A stretch of DNA of 64,000 nt from Streptomyces sp. WM6378 (GTDB lineage: Bacteria; Actinomycetota; Actinomycetes; Streptomycetales; Streptomycetaceae). The translations under genes and the position numbers were made by a program. Location of the stretch: contig NZ_LGDD01000306.1 in NCBI RefSeq assembly GCF_001279695.1, forward strand, positions 62,001 through 126,000, in the 5' to 3' direction. Of the stretch, positions 39,154 through 47,588 are shown one piece after another. Below the pieces are notes generated by a model, which did no database searches, was not told the DNA's origin, and was given only the letters and a program-made list of their open reading frames with translations. How positions within the stretch are numbered: position 1 is the first letter of the stretch; every line of letters starts with the position of its first letter.

Positions 39154-40464
39154 ATGACCGAGACCAAGATCGCCTTCATCGGCGCCGGCAGCGTGGAATT
39201 CACCCAGGGGCTGCTCGCCGACCTGTTCGCCTTCCCCGAGTTCGCCCGCGCCCGCATCGCGCTCCACGACATCGACCCCGGACGTCTGGCCACCAGCGAG
39301 GCGGCGGCCCGCCACATCGCGGCCGAGCTGGGCGCGGCGCCGCTCGTCAGCGCCCACCCGGAGCGGCGCGCGGCGCTCGACGGCGCCGACTTCGTCATCA
39401 ACACCGTCCAGATCGGCATGAACCGGGCCACCCGCACCGACTTCGAGATCCCCGCCCGCTACGGGCTGCGCCAGACCATCGGCGACACCCTCGGCATCGG
39501 CGGCATCTTCCGCGCCCTGCGCACCTTCCCGCTGCTGCGCTCGCTCGCCGCCGACATGGCCGAACTCTGCCCGGACGCCCACCTGTTGAACTACACCAAC
39601 CCGATGGCCATGAACCTGCTCTACCTGCACAGGGTGGCCCCCGCGCTGCGGGCCGTCGGCCTGTGCCACTCCGTGTACTGGACGATGCACGACCTGTCCG
39701 AGCTGATCGGCACGCCCTTCGAGGAGGTCTCCTACCTCGCCGCCGGGGTCAACCACCAGTCCTGGGTGCTGCGTTTCGAACGCGCCGGCCAGGACCTGTA
39801 TCCCCTCCTCGACGAGGCCATCGCCAAGGACCCCGAACTGCTGCGCCGGGTACGCGTCGACATGTACCGCAGGCTCGGCCACTATCCGACCGAGACCAGC
39901 GAGCACTCCTCGGAGTACGTGCCCTGGTATCTGCACCACGACGCGGAGGTCGACCGGCTGCGCCTGCCGGTCGGCGTCTACCTCGACATCGTCGAGGAGA
40001 ACCTCGCCACCTACGCCCGCACCCGCGACGCGCTCGCCTCGGGGCGGCCGCTGCCGGTGGAGGGGACCATGGAGTACGCCCCGCAGATCATCCACAGCAT
40101 CGTCACCGGCACCCCGCGCACCGTCTACGGCAACGTCCCCAACCACGGTCTGATCGACGACCTGCCCGCCGACTCGGTCGTCGAAGTCCCTTGCCTGGTC
40201 GACGCGTTGGGGGTGCAGCCCACCAGGATCGGCGCGCTGCCGCCGCAGTGCGCGGCGCTCAACCGCGCCTACGTCTCGGTGACCGACCTCGTGGTACGGG
40301 CCGCCGTGCTCGGCGAGCCGCGCCACATCCGGCACGCCGCGATGTGCGACCCGGCGACGGCGGCGACGCTGCCCGTCGAGCGGATCTGGGACCTCTGCGA
40401 CGATCTCGTACGGGCCCATGAGCCGCTGCTGCAACCGGAGTTGAGGTCGGTGCTCGGACACTGA
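39154..40464 (+). CDS. Family 4 glycosidase, alpha-galactosidase type
   Basis: A 436-residue NAD+/Mn2+-dependent GH4 enzyme. The dinucleotide loop is KIAFIGAGSVEFTQGL; LLNYTNPMAM is the substrate loop; metal ligands are Cys171 in GLCHSVYWT and His201 in AGVNHQSWV. In GH4 the four-residue motif at the metal Cys tracks substrate, and CHSV (171-174) is the alpha-galactosidase version. So the imported sugar is probably melibiose, raffinose or a similar galactoside that is cleaved in the cytosol. GGGAG box 7 bases upstream. Confidence 0.92.
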   Translation: MTETKIAFIGAGSVEFTQGLLADLFAFPEFARARIALHDIDPGRLATSEAAARHIAAELGAAPLVSAHPERRAALDGADFVINTVQIGMNRATRTDFEIPARYGLRQTIGDTLGIGGIFRALRTFPLLRSLAADMAELCPDAHLLNYTNPMAMNLLYLHRVAPALRAVGLCHSVYWTMHDLSELIGTPFEEVSYLAAGVNHQSWVLRFERAGQDLYPLLDEAIAKDPELLRRVRVDMYRRLGHYPTETSEHSSEYVPWYLHHDAEVDRLRLPVGVYLDIVEENLATYARTRDALASGRPLPVEGTMEYAPQIIHSIVTGTPRTVYGNVPNHGLIDDLPADSVVEVPCLVDALGVQPTRIGALPPQCAALNRAYVSVTDLVVRAAVLGEPRHIRHAAMCDPATAATLPVERIWDLCDDLVRAHEPLLQPELRSVLGH

Positions 40465-40497
40465 GCCCCGGACGGGGGCCTGAGGTGCCGAGCGGGG

Positions 40498-40953
40498 TCA
40501 CCGGGTCATCGTGACGCGGAAGACGGGGTGGTCGGGGGCGATCCGGCGGAGCTCCTCGTCGCTGGAGTCGGGGCCGACGCCGTTGAAGAAGACGCCGACC
40601 TCGGCCTTCCAGCGCTTGAGGTAGGCGCGCAGCAGGGCGGGCTTGTCGTCGTCGGGGACCTCGACCGCGGTGAACGCCTCGGCCTTCTTGCCCAGGTGCA
40701 GCTCGCCGCCGCCGGCCGCCCGCATGTTGTGCGTCCACTGGACGTGCCCGCGCGGAGCCACCAGGTACTGCTCTCCCTCGAAGGTCATCAGGTTGACCGG
40801 GGTGCGCCGCCACTCGCCGCTCTTGCGGCCGCGGACCGCGAGGACCCGGGAGCCCCAGACGCTCAGCCCGCGCCGGGTCAGCCAGGCGACGGACCGGTTG
40901 AGGACGTTGACCGTGAACCAGCCGGGCTTCTGGACGTGTGCGGATGCGGACAT
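40498..40953 (-). CDS. Deazaflavin (F420)-dependent nitroreductase-like protein
   Basis: A 151-residue protein of the DDN/FDOR family. VLAVRGRKSGEWRRTPVNLM is the signature G-R-K-S-G-x-x-R-x-T/P-P-V segment, YLVAPRGHVQWTHNMRAAG the F420 phosphate-binding part, and ELRRIAPDHPVFRV the C-terminal P-x-F-R-V ending. Members use F420H2 to reduce diverse compounds. GGGGAG 8 bases before the ATG. It is divergent from a TetR gene and shares a palindrome array with it, so it is probably repressed by that protein. Confidence 0.9.
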   Translation of the reverse strand: MSASAHVQKPGWFTVNVLNRSVAWLTRRGLSVWGSRVLAVRGRKSGEWRRTPVNLMTFEGEQYLVAPRGHVQWTHNMRAAGGGELHLGKKAEAFTAVEVPDDDKPALLRAYLKRWKAEVGVFFNGVGPDSSDEELRRIAPDHPVFRVTMTR

Positions 40954-41010
40954 GGTGTGTCTCCCCTGGGGGTGAGTGGGCCGGTAGGCGAGTGGCGCGC
41001 CAATCCTGGT

Positions 41011-41078
41011 CGAGAGCGGTGCTCTCGTTCGTGAGCAGTGTGCACCGAAGCGCCGCTCCAAATCAAGAGCAGTGCTCT
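41011..41078. promoter_or_regulatory. Pair of AGAGC-type palindromes between DDN-like and TetR genes
   Basis: CGAGAGC-GGT-GCTCTCG (41011-41027) and AGAGCA-G-TGCTCT (41066-41078) are perfect palindromes of one motif. Their centres are 53 bases apart, about five helical turns. Looser half-copies (CACTGCTC) occur near 41089 and 41126. They lie between divergent genes and are very likely TetR operators. Confidence 0.7.
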
Positions 41079-41121
41079 CAAAAATGTTCACTGCTCCGAT
41101 TTCAGTGCGGCAGTCGCGTTC

Positions 41122-41150
41122 TTGGCCACTGCTCTCCGAACTGGCAGACT
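41122..41150 (+). promoter_or_regulatory. Leaderless promoter of TetR gene
   Basis: TTGGCC (41122-41127) and CAGACT (41145-41150) are separated by 17 bases, and the TetR ATG begins 6 bases after the -10 box. The half-operator ACTGCTCT falls inside the spacer. No ribosome site is present. Confidence 0.5.
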
Positions 41151-41156
41151 GAAGCC

Positions 41157-41855
41157 ATGAGCACCGTCCAGGGAGCCCGCGCACGGGCACGTATCGAAGT
41201 CACCGAGGCCATCAAGGACGAGGCCAGAAAGCAGTTGGCCGCCGACGGCGCGACGAAGCTCTCGCTCCGTGCCGTCGCCCGCGAGCTGGGCATGGTCTCC
41301 TCGGCCCTCTACCGGTACTTCCCCAGCCGGGACGACCTGCTGACCGCCCTCATCGTCGACGCCTACGACGCCGTGGGCGAAGCCGCAGAGCACGCCCTCG
41401 CCGAGCAGCGCGCCGCGGCGTCGCCCGCGACGCGCTGGACCGCCGTCTGCCGCGCGGTGCGCACCTGGGCGCTGGCCCACCCCCACGAGTACGCCCTGAT
41501 CTACGGTTCGCCCGTCCCCGGCTACACCGCGCCCGAGGCGACGATCGGGCCTGCCGCCCGGGTCGGGCTCGTCCTCATCTCCATCGCCCGGGACGCCCAC
41601 CAGGGCAAGGGCATCGCCCCGCCGCCGCTCGCCGCGCCCGTGCGCGCCGAGGCCGAGCGGATGGCCGCCGACTTCGTCCCCGACCTGCCCCCCGCGGTGG
41701 CCGTCGCGCTGGTCGCCGCCTGGTCGCAGCTGTTCGGCCTGGTCTCGTTCGAGGTGTTCGGCCAGTTCCACCGGGTCGTCGAGGACCGCGAGCCGTTCTT
41801 CACGCACGCCGCCGAGCAGCTGGCCCGTTCGGTGGGCCTGGTGCTCCCCGGGTAG
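41157..41855 (+). CDS. TetR family transcriptional regulator
   Basis: A 232-residue regulator. HTH: TEAIKDEARKQLAADGATKL then SLRAVARELGMVSSALYRYF, with PSRDDLLTALI. The C-terminal domain contains a TetR_C-like WALAHPHEYALIYGSPVPGY stretch, common in actinobacterial TetR proteins. It is predicted to be leaderless and to bind the AGAGC palindromes upstream, controlling itself and the divergent DDN-like gene. Confidence 0.92.
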   Translation: MSTVQGARARARIEVTEAIKDEARKQLAADGATKLSLRAVARELGMVSSALYRYFPSRDDLLTALIVDAYDAVGEAAEHALAEQRAAASPATRWTAVCRAVRTWALAHPHEYALIYGSPVPGYTAPEATIGPAARVGLVLISIARDAHQGKGIAPPPLAAPVRAEAERMAADFVPDLPPAVAVALVAAWSQLFGLVSFEVFGQFHRVVEDREPFFTHAAEQLARSVGLVLPG

Positions 41856-41953
41856 CCCAGCGCTTCCGCGCGCCCGGTACTCCCTGCGGAGTACGTGTGA
41901 TCACCTCGCCCGGCTGACGCCCCGGCCGCCGCCCCCGGTCTAGCGTGGCCGGT

Positions 41954-43219
41954 ATGGAAGAGCAGCAGTCACCGCGCGCCACCGGCCGCGGCGGCCCACC
42001 CCGGCACCAGGAGGGGCCGCCTCCGTTCGTGCGGCGCTGGGTGCGGGGGCCCGACGGCGAGGACCGGCCCAGCGCCCGGCTGCCGTGGCCGTCGACGGCC
42101 GCGCTCACCGTGTTCGTCCTGGTCGGATCCCACTTCGCCGAACACTCCCAGGCAGGCCGGGCCCCGCTCGACTCCTTCGCCCACGTACTCCTCGTGGCCA
42201 GTTGCGCGGTGCTCCTGATCCGCCTGCGCCACCCCGTCGTCGCGGTCTTCGCCGCCTCGGCGGCCGCCATGGTCTACCTGGGCGCCGGATATCCCTACGG
42301 ACCGGTCTTCCTGCCCGTCATGGTCGGCTGCTTCACCGCGGTCGTCGCCGGATGCCGCCGCCAGGCGTGGGGCGCGATCGCCATGCTCTGGCTCGGGCAC
42401 CTGCTCGTCGCGCACTGGCTCTACCGCTGGCTGCCCCCGGCGGGCGACACCGCCGCGCCCTGGAGCCAGGAAGTGGGCGTCGCCGCCTGGGCGGTGGCCA
42501 TCATCGCAGTCGCCGAGCTCGTACGCGGACGGAGGGAGCAGTGGGCCAGGGAGCGGGCCGGGCGGGCCGCCGCGGCGAAACGGCGGGCCGACGAGGAGCG
42601 GCTGCGCATCGCCCGCGAACTGCACGACGTGCTCGCCCACAGCATCTCCGTCATCAACGTCCAGGCCGGCGTCGGCCTCGCGCTGCTCGACTCCGACCCC
42701 GAGCAGGCTCGCACCGCGCTGACCACCATCAAGTCCGCGAGCAAGGAAGCGCTCGGCGAGGTGCGCCAGGTCCTGGAGACGCTGCGCGCGCCGGGGGAGG
42801 CCCCGCGCTCCCCGGCCCCGGGCCTGGACCGGCTCCCCGAACTCGTCGAGCAGGCCGCGAGCGCCGGACTCACCGTCCAGACCACGACGACCGGCGGGCC
42901 CGAGGCGCTGCCGCCCGGCACCGACCTGGCCGCCTTCCGCATCGTGCAGGAGGCCCTCACCAACGTTGTACGCCACTCGGCAGCGCGCACCGCACGGGTC
43001 GCGGTCGGCTACGAACCCGGCGCCCTGGTGCTGCGCATCGACGACGGGGGACCGCCGTCCGGCGGCGGCGACGCGGGCGGCAGCGGCAACGGCCTGATCG
43101 GCATGCGGGAGCGGGCCGCCGCGCTCGGTGGCACGATCGACGCGGGACCGGTCCCGGCCGGCGGCTTCCGCGTGACCGCCCGGCTTCCGCTGGCCGCCCA
43201 CCCGAAGGAGACCCCTTGA
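41954..43219 (+). CDS. Two-component sensor histidine kinase (HisKA_3/NarL type)
   Basis: A 421-residue kinase with about six N-terminal membrane helices (residues 46-190), a short coiled linker (RERAGRAAAAKRRADEE), the dimerisation and phosphoacceptor motif LRIARELHDVLAHSISVINV with His224, and an HATPase domain with the N-box FRIVQEALTNVVRHS, DDGG and GNGLIGMRERAAALGG. No extracellular sensor loop is large, so sensing may be within the membrane. TAGCGT lies 7 bases before the ATG, hinting at a leaderless transcript. The response regulator overlaps its stop. Confidence 0.92.
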   Translation: MEEQQSPRATGRGGPPRHQEGPPPFVRRWVRGPDGEDRPSARLPWPSTAALTVFVLVGSHFAEHSQAGRAPLDSFAHVLLVASCAVLLIRLRHPVVAVFAASAAAMVYLGAGYPYGPVFLPVMVGCFTAVVAGCRRQAWGAIAMLWLGHLLVAHWLYRWLPPAGDTAAPWSQEVGVAAWAVAIIAVAELVRGRREQWARERAGRAAAAKRRADEERLRIARELHDVLAHSISVINVQAGVGLALLDSDPEQARTALTTIKSASKEALGEVRQVLETLRAPGEAPRSPAPGLDRLPELVEQAASAGLTVQTTTTGGPEALPPGTDLAAFRIVQEALTNVVRHSAARTARVAVGYEPGALVLRIDDGGPPSGGGDAGGSGNGLIGMRERAAALGGTIDAGPVPAGGFRVTARLPLAAHPKETP

Positions 43220-43881
43220 TCCGCGTACTGCTTGCCGACGACCAGCTCCTGGTGAGGGCGGGGTTCCGGGCGCTGCTCGACGCCCAGGGCGACATCGAGG
43301 TGGTGGGGGAGGCCGCCGACGGCGAGGAGGCGCTGGGCCTGGTGCGCCAACTGCGGCCGGACATCGTCCTGATGGACATCCGGATGCCCCGGCTCGACGG
43401 CCTCGCCGCCACCCGCCGGATCACGTCCGACCCGGACCTGGCCGCGGTGAAGGTGGTCATGCTCACCACCTTCGAGCTCGACGAGTACGTCTTCGAGGCG
43501 ATCCGCGCCGGTGCCTCCGGCTTCCTCGTGAAGGACACCGAGCCGGAGGAACTGCTGCGCGCGGTCCGGGCCGTGGTCGACGGCGACGCCCTGCTCTCGC
43601 CCGGGGTGACCCGGCGGCTGATCGCCGAGTTCGCCGCGCGCTCCAAGGAGCCGGCCGCGGCCGACACCCTGGCCGAACTCACCGAGCGGGAGCGGGAGGT
43701 GATGGCGCTGGTCGGCATCGGCCTCTCCAACGACGAGATCGCCCGCCGCCTCGTCGTCAGCCCGCTCACCGCGAAGACCCACGTCAGCCGGGCGATGGTG
43801 AAGCTCGGCGCCCGCGACCGGGCCCAACTGGTGGTCCTCGCCTACGAGTCGGGTCTGGTGCGCCCGGGCTGGCTGGGCTGA
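43216..43881 (+). CDS. NarL/FixJ-type response regulator
   Basis: A 221-residue regulator that starts at TTG, overlapping the kinase stop by 4 bases, with AAGGAG 7 bases upstream inside the kinase gene. Receiver: Asp8/Asp9 acidic pair, phosphoacceptor Asp54 in IVLMDIRMP, conserved Lys in FLVKDTEP. The LuxR-type HTH is LTEREREVMALVGIGLSNDE then IARRLVVSPLTAKTHVS. Coupled translation with the kinase makes the pair a complete two-component system. Its 3' end overlaps the convergent DUF6332 gene by 40 bases. Confidence 0.94.
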   Translation: MIRVLLADDQLLVRAGFRALLDAQGDIEVVGEAADGEEALGLVRQLRPDIVLMDIRMPRLDGLAATRRITSDPDLAAVKVVMLTTFELDEYVFEAIRAGASGFLVKDTEPEELLRAVRAVVDGDALLSPGVTRRLIAEFAARSKEPAAADTLAELTEREREVMALVGIGLSNDEIARRLVVSPLTAKTHVSRAMVKLGARDRAQLVVLAYESGLVRPGWLG

Positions 43882-44129
43882 CGCGGGCCCCGGTCGGCCC
43901 CGTACGGAAAGCGCCACAGCACGTGCACGGTCCGCCAGACGAAGACGATGAGGGCGCAGCCGCCGCCGATGAGCAGCAGCACCCGCCGCAGGGGGTGCGG
44001 GAGTTCGAGGGCGTAGCCGGAGCCGCCGATCGCGCCGAACACCACGCCGGCCGCGAACAGGGCGCTGAACAGCGCGTATCCGATCTCGATCGTGATGGCG
44101 TCCCGCTCGGCCCGGCTCCGTGTCCCCAT
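43842..44129 (-). CDS. DUF6332 small membrane protein
   Basis: A 95-residue protein with two membrane helices (about residues 18-38 and 48-68). I recognise it as the streptomycete DUF6332 type from MGTRSRAERDAITIEIGYAL and the C-terminal VLWRFPYGADRGPRQPSQPG. Function is unknown. It overlaps the response regulator gene at the 3' end by 40 bases on the opposite strand. Confidence 0.75.
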   Translation of the reverse strand: MGTRSRAERDAITIEIGYALFSALFAAGVVFGAIGGSGYALELPHPLRRVLLLIGGGCALIVFVWRTVHVLWRFPYGADRGPRQPSQPGRTRPDS

Positions 44130-44224
44130 GCGCGAAGTCTCACAGCAGGGACGGCCGGTGGGCAACCATCGCCCTCCGGCCGTCCCTCCCCCCGATGCTT
44201 GCACGGCGCACACTACCTGCGCGT

Positions 44225-44283
44225 GCATTGAATGCGGGTGCATTTAATGCCGTTGCAACAAAAACGTCCGGCTCTGCTACGGT
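44225..44283 (+). promoter_or_regulatory. Tandem GCATTnAATGC operators and leaderless promoter of MarR gene
   Basis: Two perfect palindromes, GCATTGAATGC (44225-44235) and GCATTTAATGC (44240-44250), are 15 bases apart. A promoter TTGCAA (44253-44258) with TACGGT (44278-44283) follows, spacer 19, and the MarR ATG begins 6 bases after the -10 box. This is an autorepression layout; MarR binding is inferred. Confidence 0.6.
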
Positions 44284-44289
44284 GCCGCC

Positions 44290-44694
44290 ATGGCAGCTGA
44301 GAAGACCGAGCGCCTGCTCGTGGCGCAATGGCGGGAGCTCCTCGCGCTCCATGCGCGCACCACGTGCGAACTCGACCGCGAGCTCCATGTGTACGGGCTC
44401 GGTGCGAGCGACTTCGAGGTCCTCGACGTCCTGGCCGAGGGGTGCGAGGGCGACCCGTGCCGCGCGTTCCGCGTGCAGGAGCTGGCCTCGCGGATCCACC
44501 TCAGCCAGAGCGCGCTGTCCCGCCTCATCGGCCGTCTGGAGAAGGACGGCCTGGTCGCGCGGGGGATGTGCAGCGAGGACCGGCGCGGGGTGAGCGTGGC
44601 GATCACCGCGTCCGGCCGGTCCCGTCACGCCGAGGTGCTGCCGCTCCAGCGCGCGGTGCTCTCCCGGATGCTCGGGGACCGGGCCGAGCGGTAG
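44290..44694 (+). CDS. MarR-family transcriptional regulator
   Basis: A 134-residue regulator of usual MarR size. The winged helix is FRVQELASRIHLSQSALSRLIGRLEKDGLVARG, followed by the wing CSEDRRGVSVAITASGRSRH with the conserved D-R-R/x-x-x-x-x-x-T-x-x-G. It seems leaderless. It converges on an MFS exporter gene 62 bases away, which may be a target, and has two tandem palindromes at its own promoter. Confidence 0.93.
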   Translation: MAAEKTERLLVAQWRELLALHARTTCELDRELHVYGLGASDFEVLDVLAEGCEGDPCRAFRVQELASRIHLSQSALSRLIGRLEKDGLVARGMCSEDRRGVSVAITASGRSRHAEVLPLQRAVLSRMLGDRAER

Positions 44695-44755
44695 GCGCCT
44701 GAAGCGCGCCGCTGCGGTGAACTCCCTTGCCGCAGCCGTGAGTTGAGCGATCCTT

Positions 44756-45970
44756 TCAGGCCTGGGACGCCGTCGCGTGCCGTGCGGTGTAGCCGATCAG
44801 CGCGGCGCCCGCCGCCAGGACCGCGACCGTGGTCAGGGCGACCGGCAGCGACGCCCACTCGGCCAGCAGCCCGATCGCGGGCGGCCCGAGCAGCATGCCG
44901 CCGTAGCCGAGCGTGGAGGCCGCGGCCACCCCGCCGGGCCCGGCGAGCGCACCCGCCCGTGCGACGGCGACCGGGAAGATGTTGGCGAGGCCCAGGCCCA
45001 TCACGGCGAAGCCGGCAAGGGCGAGCCAGACCGTCGGGGCGAGCGCGCCGAGCAGCATCCCGGCACTGGCCGTGAGCCCGCCCGCGACCAGCGTGCGGGT
45101 CTGGCCGAGCCGTTCGAGCAGCGCGGTGCCCGAGAGCCGCCCGGCCGTCATGGCCAGCGCGAACAGTGAGTAGCCCACGGCCGCGACACCGGGCGCCGCG
45201 TCCAGGTCCTGCTCCAGGTGCAGCGCGCCCCAGTCCGCCATCGCGCCCTCGCCGTACGCCGTGCAGAGCGCGATCACGCCGAAGAGCAGCACGAGGCGCC
45301 GGGCCCGCCCGTCGAGCCGGCGCCCCTGGGCGTGGGGTGTGCTCGCGTGCACCGGCGCCGGATGGTGAAGCAGCACCCGGCCCGCGAGTGCGGTCACCAC
45401 GAGGCCGACCCCGGTCAGGGCCAGCAGGTGCGAGGTGGGGGAGAGGCTCGATGCGACCAGCGCGCCGACGCCCGCGCCGACCATCCCGCCGAGGCTGAAC
45501 GCCGCGTGAAAGCTCGGCATCACCGGGCGGCGCAGCGCCGCGACCAGGTCCACGGCCGCGCTGTTCATCGCCACGTTGATGCCGCCGTACGCGGCGCCGA
45601 ACACCAGCAGCACCAGGCCGAGCGCGAGTGCCGAGTGGGTCTGCGGCGGCAGCGCGATGGCCAGCGCCATCAGCGCGCCGCAGACGACGGTGACCGGGTG
45701 GCTGCCGAACCGGCGGCAGAGCCGGCCGGTGAGCACCATCGTCACCACCGCCCCGGCCGAGACGCCGAGCAGGGCGAGCCCCAGCTCGCCCGCGGAGGCC
45801 CCGGTCTGCTGCTTGATCGCGGGGATGCGGACCACCCAGCCGGCGAAGAGGAAGCCGTCGAGGGCGAAGAACACGGTCAGGGCGGAGCGGAGGCGGGGCA
45901 GGGAGGATGCGGCGGTGTTTTCGCCAGGTCCCCCCGGAGCGGCCGTCCGGACTTTGTTTAGTAGCGGCAC
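44756..45970 (-). CDS. MFS transporter
   Basis: A 404-residue major facilitator with twelve predicted membrane helices. The start is the GTG of VPLLNKVRTAAPGGPG, because a consensus promoter ends 6 bases before it. FFALDGFLFAGWVVRIPAIKQQTGAS in helix 1 and GRLCRRFGSHPV in the loop between helices 2 and 3 fit the FucP/YbjJ-like MFS branch. Substrate could be a sugar or drug. The upstream gap carries streptomycete intergenic repeats. Confidence 0.9.
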   Translation of the reverse strand: MPLLNKVRTAAPGGPGENTAASSLPRLRSALTVFFALDGFLFAGWVVRIPAIKQQTGASAGELGLALLGVSAGAVVTMVLTGRLCRRFGSHPVTVVCGALMALAIALPPQTHSALALGLVLLVFGAAYGGINVAMNSAAVDLVAALRRPVMPSFHAAFSLGGMVGAGVGALVASSLSPTSHLLALTGVGLVVTALAGRVLLHHPAPVHASTPHAQGRRLDGRARRLVLLFGVIALCTAYGEGAMADWGALHLEQDLDAAPGVAAVGYSLFALAMTAGRLSGTALLERLGQTRTLVAGGLTASAGMLLGALAPTVWLALAGFAVMGLGLANIFPVAVARAGALAGPGGVAAASTLGYGGMLLGPPAIGLLAEWASLPVALTTVAVLAAGAALIGYTARHATASQA

Positions 45971-45976
45971 AAAGTC

Positions 45977-46005
45977 AGGATAGGGGCGATGGGGTGGCGC
46001 ATCAA
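45977..46005 (-). promoter_or_regulatory. Leaderless promoter of MFS gene
   Basis: On the minus strand TTGATG (46005-46000) and TATCCT (45982-45977) are separated by 17 bases and the GTG start follows after 6 bases. No ribosome site exists. The match to a housekeeping promoter is among the best in the window. Confidence 0.7.
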
Positions 46006-46045
46006 CCGGTTGGGGGCGGCGGGGCCCCGCCCGGGGGCTTCGGCT

Positions 46046-46276
46046 GCGGGCCGTGGATGGCTGGTCGCGCAGTTTCCCGCGCCCCTTAAAACCCGCATTC
46101 GGCCGCGGGCCGTGCGTGGTTGCTCGCGCAGTTCCCCGCGCCCCTGGCAGCACCGGCCTCGGTCCGCACCGGCATCTTCAGCCCGTCATGAGGGTCCCCC
46201 CTGGCCCTTGAGGCCTTGGGGGAGTTCGAGGACGAGCGTCCTTAAGGCGCGAACGGGGTCTGGGGCGGAGCCCCAG
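46046..46276. repeat. Streptomycete intergenic repeats (REP-like) in a 397-base gap
   Basis: Two 40-base units (46046-46085 and 46105-46144), each starting GCGGGCCGTG and containing TCGCGCAGTT then CCCGCGCCCC, are followed by AGGAC-GAGC-GTCCT (46229-46242) and CTGGGGC-GGA-GCCCCAG (46260-46276) hairpins. Sequences of this kind recur between Streptomyces genes. No coding frame is evident in 46006-46367. Confidence 0.65.
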
Positions 46277-46367
46277 GAGCCGACCACCGGGCCGCAGCGC
46301 CGGACCCCTGGCCCGGCCAACTGCCGGAAGAACCGCTTCCGTCCGGGATCATGGGAGACTCGCCCCC

Positions 46368-47588
46368 ATGAACGGCAAGGCGACGACCACCCGGACCAGG
46401 CTGGAGCGGGGCCGCAGTGCGCTCGGACCCGCGCTCGAACTGGTGCATACCGGCCGTGCGCCGACCCGCGCCGTGCTCACCGCCGAACTGGGCGTCACCC
46501 GCGCCACCGCGGGCGCCGTCGCCGCCGAGCTCGAAGCGCTCGGCCTGATCCAGGTCGATTCCCGGCCCGCCGCGGCCGGCTCCCAGGGCCGCCCCTCGCA
46601 CCGGCTCGCCGTCAACGAGACAGGGCCCGTCGCGCTCGCCGCACAGGTCCACGCCGACGGCTACCGGGCCGCCCTGGTCGGCCTCGGCGGCGAGATCGTC
46701 GCCACCGACCCCGGCTGTGTGATCGTCTCGGCCGATCCGGCCCAGGTCCTCGGCGAGGTCGTCGATGCGGGCGCGGCGCTCCTCAAGGGCACCGGCCGCC
46801 GCTGTGTGGGCGCGGGCCTCGCCGTGCCCTCCGCCGTCGCCGAACCGGAGGGCACCGCGCTCAACCCGCTGCATCTGGCCTGGCCCGCCGGCTCCCCGGT
46901 GCGCGAGATCTTCGCCGAATGCGTCCGGGCGGCCGGCATCACGGGCCCCGCCTTCACCGGCAACGACGTCAACCTCGCGGCCCTCGCCGAGCACCGGCAC
47001 GGCGCGGGCCGCGGCGCTCAGCACCTGCTCTGCGTCGCCACCGGCCACCGCGGCGTCGGTGGCGCGCTCGTCCTCGACGGCCGTCTGCACAGCGGGAGTT
47101 CGGGCCTGGCCCTGGAGGTCGGCCACCTCACCGTCAACCCGGACGGCCGCCCCTGCTACTGCGGCAGCCGAGGCTGCCTCGACGTAGAGGCCGACCCGCT
47201 CGCCTTCCTCACGGCGGCGGGCCGAACCCCCGGGCCCGAGGTGTCGCTCCTCGAACAGTCACGGGCCCTGCTGCGCCACGAGTACGCGGACGTCGCGATC
47301 CGGCACGCCGCCGAGGGGCTCATCGACCGGCTCGGCCTCGGCCTCGCCGGACTCGTCAACATCCTCAACCCCGACCGGATCATCCTCGGCGGCCTGCACA
47401 AGGCGCTCCTGGAGGCGGACCCGGACCGGCTGCGGGCCGTCGTGGCCGACCGGAGTCTGTGGGGCCGGAGCGGCGGCGTCCCGATCCTCGCCTGCTCCCT
47501 CGACCACAACAGCCTGGTCGGAGCGGCCGAGCTGGCCTGGCAGCCGGTGCTCGACGACCCGCTCGGCGCGCTCACTCACCAGGCGTAG
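46368..47588 (+). CDS. ROK-family transcriptional regulator (NagC/XylR type)
   Basis: A 406-residue protein. Residues 15-70 are an N-terminal winged HTH (ALELVHTGRAPTRAVLTAEL then GVTRATAGAVAAELEALGLI). The ROK domain follows, with TGNDVNLAALAEHRHGAG, the sugar loop EVGHLTVNPDGRPCYCGSRG carrying the CYCGxxGC zinc motif, and the final LGGLHKALL. It should bind a sugar or sugar phosphate and repress transport or catabolic genes. Its 3' end overlaps the convergent phosphotriesterase gene by 13 bases. Confidence 0.92.
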   Translation: MNGKATTTRTRLERGRSALGPALELVHTGRAPTRAVLTAELGVTRATAGAVAAELEALGLIQVDSRPAAAGSQGRPSHRLAVNETGPVALAAQVHADGYRAALVGLGGEIVATDPGCVIVSADPAQVLGEVVDAGAALLKGTGRRCVGAGLAVPSAVAEPEGTALNPLHLAWPAGSPVREIFAECVRAAGITGPAFTGNDVNLAALAEHRHGAGRGAQHLLCVATGHRGVGGALVLDGRLHSGSSGLALEVGHLTVNPDGRPCYCGSRGCLDVEADPLAFLTAAGRTPGPEVSLLEQSRALLRHEYADVAIRHAAEGLIDRLGLGLAGLVNILNPDRIILGGLHKALLEADPDRLRAVVADRSLWGRSGGVPILACSLDHNSLVGAAELAWQPVLDDPLGALTHQA

